A stretch of 8,445 bases of DNA, taken from Verrucomicrobiota bacterium (lineage in GTDB: Bacteria > Verrucomicrobiota > Verrucomicrobiia > Opitutales > Opitutaceae). Positions 7,334 through 8,445 of this stretch are shown in pieces. Position 1 is the stretch's first letter, and each line of letters begins with the position of its first letter. The translations under genes and the position numbers were made by a program. Below the pieces are notes generated by a model. That model had not been told where the DNA came from. It was given only the letters and a program-made list of their open reading frames with translations, and searched no databases. Location of the stretch: the NCBI GenBank assembly GCA_023447015.1, contig JAEXPG010000391.1, forward strand, positions 1-8,445, written 5' to 3'.

Positions 7334-8445
7334 ATGTCGCTGGAAAAGATTCTCATCATCGACGACGAGCCGATCGTCTGCAAAGCGCTCCGCGAGATCC
7401 TGCCCAAGAAACGGTTCACCGTCGCCACGGCCGGGATGATCGCGGAGGCCGAGACCACGCTCGCCCGCGAGAAGTTCGACCTCGTGTTCTGCGACGTCCG
7501 CCTGCCGGACGGCAGCGGCCAGGATTTCCTCGAGCGTCTGATGGCCAGTCCCGAGCCGCCGCTGGTGGTCATGATGACGGGATACGGATCGATCGAATCG
7601 GCGGTGAGCTGCATGCGGGCCGGCGCGTTCGACTACATGCTGAAGCCCTTCACGCCCGACATCATCGAGGTGCTGGTGAAGAAGGCCGAGTCGTTCGGCC
7701 AGCTCGTGAAGGTGAACCGCATCCTCAGCGAAAGCGGCGACGAGGGCGATCTGCTGGGCGACAGCCCGGTGATGCGCCGGCTGCGCCAGCTCATCCTGAA
7801 GGTGGCGCCGACGGACGCCACGGTGCTCCTCACCGGCGAGAGCGGTACGGGCAAGGAGATGGTCGCCCGCGAGCTCTACCGCAACAGCCCGCGCAAGAGC
7901 GCCCCCTTCATCAAGGTCAACTGCGCGGCGGTGAGCGAGAACCTCATGGAGAGCGAGTTCTTCGGCCACGAGCGCGGGGCGTTCACCGGCGCGACCGAGC
8001 GCCGCGAGGGCCGCTTCGAGCTGGCCAACGGCGGCACGCTTCTCCTCGACGAGATCAGCGAGATTCCGTTGCACCTCCAGGCCAAGCTGCTCCGCGTGCT
8101 CCAGGAGAAGGAGTTCGAGCGGGTCGGCGGCAACAAGACGATCAAGTGCAACGTCCGCATCCTCGCGACTTCCAATCGCGACCTGCTGCATTCCGTCTCC
8201 GAGGGCAAGTTCCGCCAGGACCTCTACTACCGCCTCAACGTCTTCCCGATCCATGTGCCGCCGCTGCGGGACCGCGGGGAGGATGTCGTGCTCCTCGCGG
8301 ACGCGTTCCTGAAGCGCTACGCGCGCAAGCACGGCATGAAGTCCCAGGGATGGTCCGAGGCCGCCGCGGCAGCGATCCGCGGATACAGCTGGCCGGGCAA
8401 CGTCCGCGAGCTCCAGAACACGGTGGAGCGCGCGGTGATCCTGGC
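7334..8445 (+). CDS. NtrC-family sigma-54-dependent response regulator (3' end cut by window)
   Basis: About 370 residues are present and the frame stays open at the window edge. Residues 1-120 are a receiver domain with acidic pocket Asp10-Asp11, phospho-acceptor Asp54 (FCDVRLPDGSG), Thr82 and Lys104 (MLKPF). A linker leads to the AAA+ sigma-54 activation domain beginning LLGDSPVMRRL (140-150): Walker A GESGTGKE (168-175), the sigma-54-contacting loop GAFTGA (215-220), Walker B GGTLLLDE (233-240), the arginine-rich FRQDLYYRLNVFPIHVPPLRDR, and WPGNVRELQNTVERA just before the edge. These proteins hydrolyse ATP to open sigma-54 promoters once phosphorylated. The C-terminal helix-turn-helix lies outside the window. 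Beside flgM, an FlrC/FleR/FlgR-like flagellar activator is a natural reading, but NtrC-type regulators of other processes look the same. The ATG at 7334 begins the receiver exactly and has no Shine-Dalgarno sequence. The hybrid kinase at 2982-4964 could be its partner. Confidence 0.95.
   Translation, partial: MSLEKILIIDDEPIVCKALREILPKKRFTVATAGMIAEAETTLAREKFDLVFCDVRLPDGSGQDFLERLMASPEPPLVVMMTGYGSIESAVSCMRAGAFDYMLKPFTPDIIEVLVKKAESFGQLVKVNRILSESGDEGDLLGDSPVMRRLRQLILKVAPTDATVLLTGESGTGKEMVARELYRNSPRKSAPFIKVNCAAVSENLMESEFFGHERGAFTGATERREGRFELANGGTLLLDEISEIPLHLQAKLLRVLQEKEFERVGGNKTIKCNVRILATSNRDLLHSVSEGKFRQDLYYRLNVFPIHVPPLRDRGEDVVLLADAFLKRYARKHGMKSQGWSEAAAAAIRGYSWPGNVRELQNTVERAVIL

Noticed and set aside
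7001..8332. 443-aa - strand open frame opposite the response regulator
   Set aside because: It is Leu/Ala/Glu/His-rich antisense to an NtrC-type protein whose motifs are all present on the + strand.

Overview
The window is high-GC DNA of a motile Gram-negative bacterium. The lineage is an inference from composition and gene content: GC-rich codons, a GSII-type glutamine synthetase, a lipoprotein, a cytosolic hybrid kinase, and genes that all start without a Shine-Dalgarno sequence. An Opitutaceae-like Verrucomicrobiota would fit, but 16S or genome context would be needed to confirm it. No tRNA, rRNA, CRISPR array, insertion sequence or phage gene is visible.

Layout. (1) Positions 1-411 hold the 3' end of a glutamine synthetase gene on the + strand, ending in a strong intrinsic terminator built on a perfect palindrome. 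(2) Positions 492-5899 are all on the - strand. Read in transcription order they are an HDOD-domain protein, a PAS-PAS-HisKA-HATPase-REC hybrid histidine kinase, a Pro-rich exported protein of unknown function, and a TPR-repeat exported protein. These four are packed with gaps of 20 and 5 nt and then a 4-nt ATGA overlap, so they look like one operon. After a 245-nt gap comes a short coiled-coil protein resembling the FlgN/FliT export chaperones. (3) A 188-nt divergent spacer (5900-6087) separates the HDOD operon from the + strand genes. (4) Positions 6088-7182 carry a lipoprotein of unknown function and a FlgM-like anti-sigma-28 protein, ending in a strong terminator. (5) From 7334 to the window edge runs an NtrC-family sigma-54-dependent response regulator, cut off before its DNA-binding domain.

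Main observation. Both the lipoprotein gene and flgM are preceded by near-consensus sigma-28 (FliA) promoters with the exact 11-nt spacing: TTTAGTTT-N11-GCCGAT and TAAAGTTT-N11-GCCGAT. The second overlaps the end of the lipoprotein gene. This independently supports the FlgM assignment, implies FlgM feedback on its own synthesis, and places an undescribed lipoprotein in the late-flagellar (motility) regulon.

Together with the sigma-54 activator, the FlgN-like chaperone and the HDOD/hybrid-kinase pair, the window reads as a regulatory edge of a flagellar or chemotaxis locus, with glutamine synthetase as an unrelated flank.
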